From an uncultured Burkholderiaceae bacterium (lineage in GTDB: Bacteria > Pseudomonadota > Gammaproteobacteria > Burkholderiales > Burkholderiaceae_F): 6,652 nt of DNA. How positions within the stretch are numbered: position 1 is the first letter of the stretch; each line of letters opens with the position of its first letter. This document shows, in pieces, positions 5,949 to 6,652 of the stretch. Where the stretch lies: the NCBI GenBank assembly GCA_937936215.1, contig CALGWX010000364.1, positions 1 to 6,652 on the forward strand. Direction: 5' to 3'. The position numbers and the translations under genes were made by a program. The notes below the pieces were generated by a model. The model was not told where the DNA came from, ran no database searches, and worked only from the letters and a program-made list of their open reading frames with translations.

Positions 5949-6652
5949 GCCTGCCCGCGCGCGATGCGCCGCGCGGCCAGCCCCGCGGCCAGCAGCACCG
6001 CCGCCATCAGCAGGAACACCACGCGTGCGCCGAGCAGGCTGCCGGCGGCGCCGAAGACCAGCGGCAGCATCACGTGGCTGCCGTTCATCAACGTCGTGCG
6101 CAGGCCGAGCGCCTCGCCGACGCGGCCGGGCGGCGAGCAGGCGTGCAGCAACGACATCACGTTGGGCATCGCCGCGCCTAGCCCCAGCCCGAGCAGGAAG
6201 GCGCACGCCGCCAGCGGAATGGCCGAGCCGAACCAGGGCATCAGCGCGAAGGCCAGCGCGGCGGCCAGCAGCGTGAAGGTCAGCACCTGCCACTCGCGCA
6301 GGCGCCGCGACAGCGCCGGCATGGCCAGGCGGATGGCAAAGGTGGCCACCGCGAAGCTGCCGAGCACCAACCCGATCTCCGAGGCCGACAGGCCGACCGC
6401 GGTGCCGTGCACCGGGATCATGAAGGTCTGCAGGTCCCACGACATCGACACCAGCACGACCGCCACCAGCACGTTGCGCAGGTCAGGCACAGTGAGCAGC
6501 TCGAACATCGGCCGCGGCTCGACCGTCGGCGGTGCCGCGGGTCGCGACGGCAGCCCGTGGCGGTAGCGGTAGAGCAGGGCGCCGTTGGCCAGCGTCAGCA
6601 GCGTGGCCGCCGCGAAGGCGGCGCGGTGGCCAGCGGCGTCGATGAGCACGCC
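5945..6652 (-). CDS. MFS transporter, C-terminal half (cut by the window edge)
   Basis: The visible 235 residues begin GVLIDAAGHRAAF, typical of the fifth-to-sixth span region of a major facilitator superfamily permease, so the N-terminal half lies right of the window. Hydrophobic spans are at about 10-29, 58-80, 92-111, 122-141, 144-168, 190-209 and 210-228, consistent with spans 6 to 12. The central cytoplasmic loop (30-57, RYRHGLPSRPAAPPTVEPRP) is polar. RRLREW (116-121) lies in the position of the loop 8-9 basic motif, and PPGRVGEALGLRTTLMNGSH (174-193) is the loop before span 11. Trp72 and Asp73 fall within span 7. The substrate cannot be inferred. The gene ends at TGA inside an ATGA shared with a possible small ORF, and it probably heads the transcript that includes chaC and pdxH. 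Confidence 0.9.
   Translation of the reverse strand, partial: GVLIDAAGHRAAFAAATLLTLANGALLYRYRHGLPSRPAAPPTVEPRPMFELLTVPDLRNVLVAVVLVSMSWDLQTFMIPVHGTAVGLSASEIGLVLGSFAVATFAIRLAMPALSRRLREWQVLTFTLLAAALAFALMPWFGSAIPLAACAFLLGLGLGAAMPNVMSLLHACSPPGRVGEALGLRTTLMNGSHVMLPLVFGAAGSLLGARVVFLLMAAVLLAAGLAARRIARGQA

Noticed and set aside
1..6652. CRISPR arrays, tRNA or rRNA genes, defence or toxin-antitoxin modules
   Set aside because: No regularly spaced repeats, no tRNA-like folds and no relevant protein motifs were seen on either strand.

Overview
This is a very GC-rich window in which every convincing gene lies on the minus strand. The protein families, the GC-saturated third codon positions and the gene styles (PdxH, a ChaC-type cyclotransferase, a NarL-type two-component pair, a DUF72 protein, an IS21 relic) suggest a betaproteobacterium, most likely Burkholderiales. 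This is a judgement from residue patterns, since no search could be run.

Reading in the direction of transcription (right to left): the window opens inside an MFS transporter, of which only the C-terminal half is present (6652-5945). Next comes a 382-bp stretch before the following recognisable gene. It holds a possible 129-codon ORF with no recognised family, joined by ATGA overlaps at both ends, and two degenerate copies of a ~37-bp repeat exactly 87 bp apart. A ChaC-family gamma-glutamylcyclotransferase follows (5562-4948), then pdxH, pyridoxamine 5'-phosphate oxidase (4934-4302), after only 13 bp. Their packing suggests one transcript from the transporter through pdxH, with translational coupling.

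A 156-bp gap then carries the best promoter candidate in the window, overlapped by an 11-bp imperfect direct repeat. It precedes a two-component system: a NarL/FixJ-type response regulator (4145-3465), then a large membrane sensor kinase (3320-1416). The kinase has a signal peptide, a periplasmic beta-rich domain, seven predicted membrane spans, a coiled coil, and HisKA_3 and HATPase domains. This is the 7TMR-DISM sensor layout. A perfect 8-bp GC hairpin lies between regulator and kinase and could tune their ratio. The ligand and target genes cannot be read from the window.

After a 241-bp gap with no convincing gene comes a DUF72 (YecE-like) protein (1174-152). Within a few bases of its stop codon the sequence becomes the N-terminal part of an IS21-family istA transposase on the plus strand. 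That copy loses its family similarity at about position 146 and is a relic.

Most of the window is ordinary chromosomal housekeeping and sensing. I found no defence system, CRISPR array, RNA gene or clearly new system. The points most worth a second look are the repeat-bearing ORF between the transporter and chaC, the sensor kinase input domain, and the IS21 relic next to the DUF72 gene.
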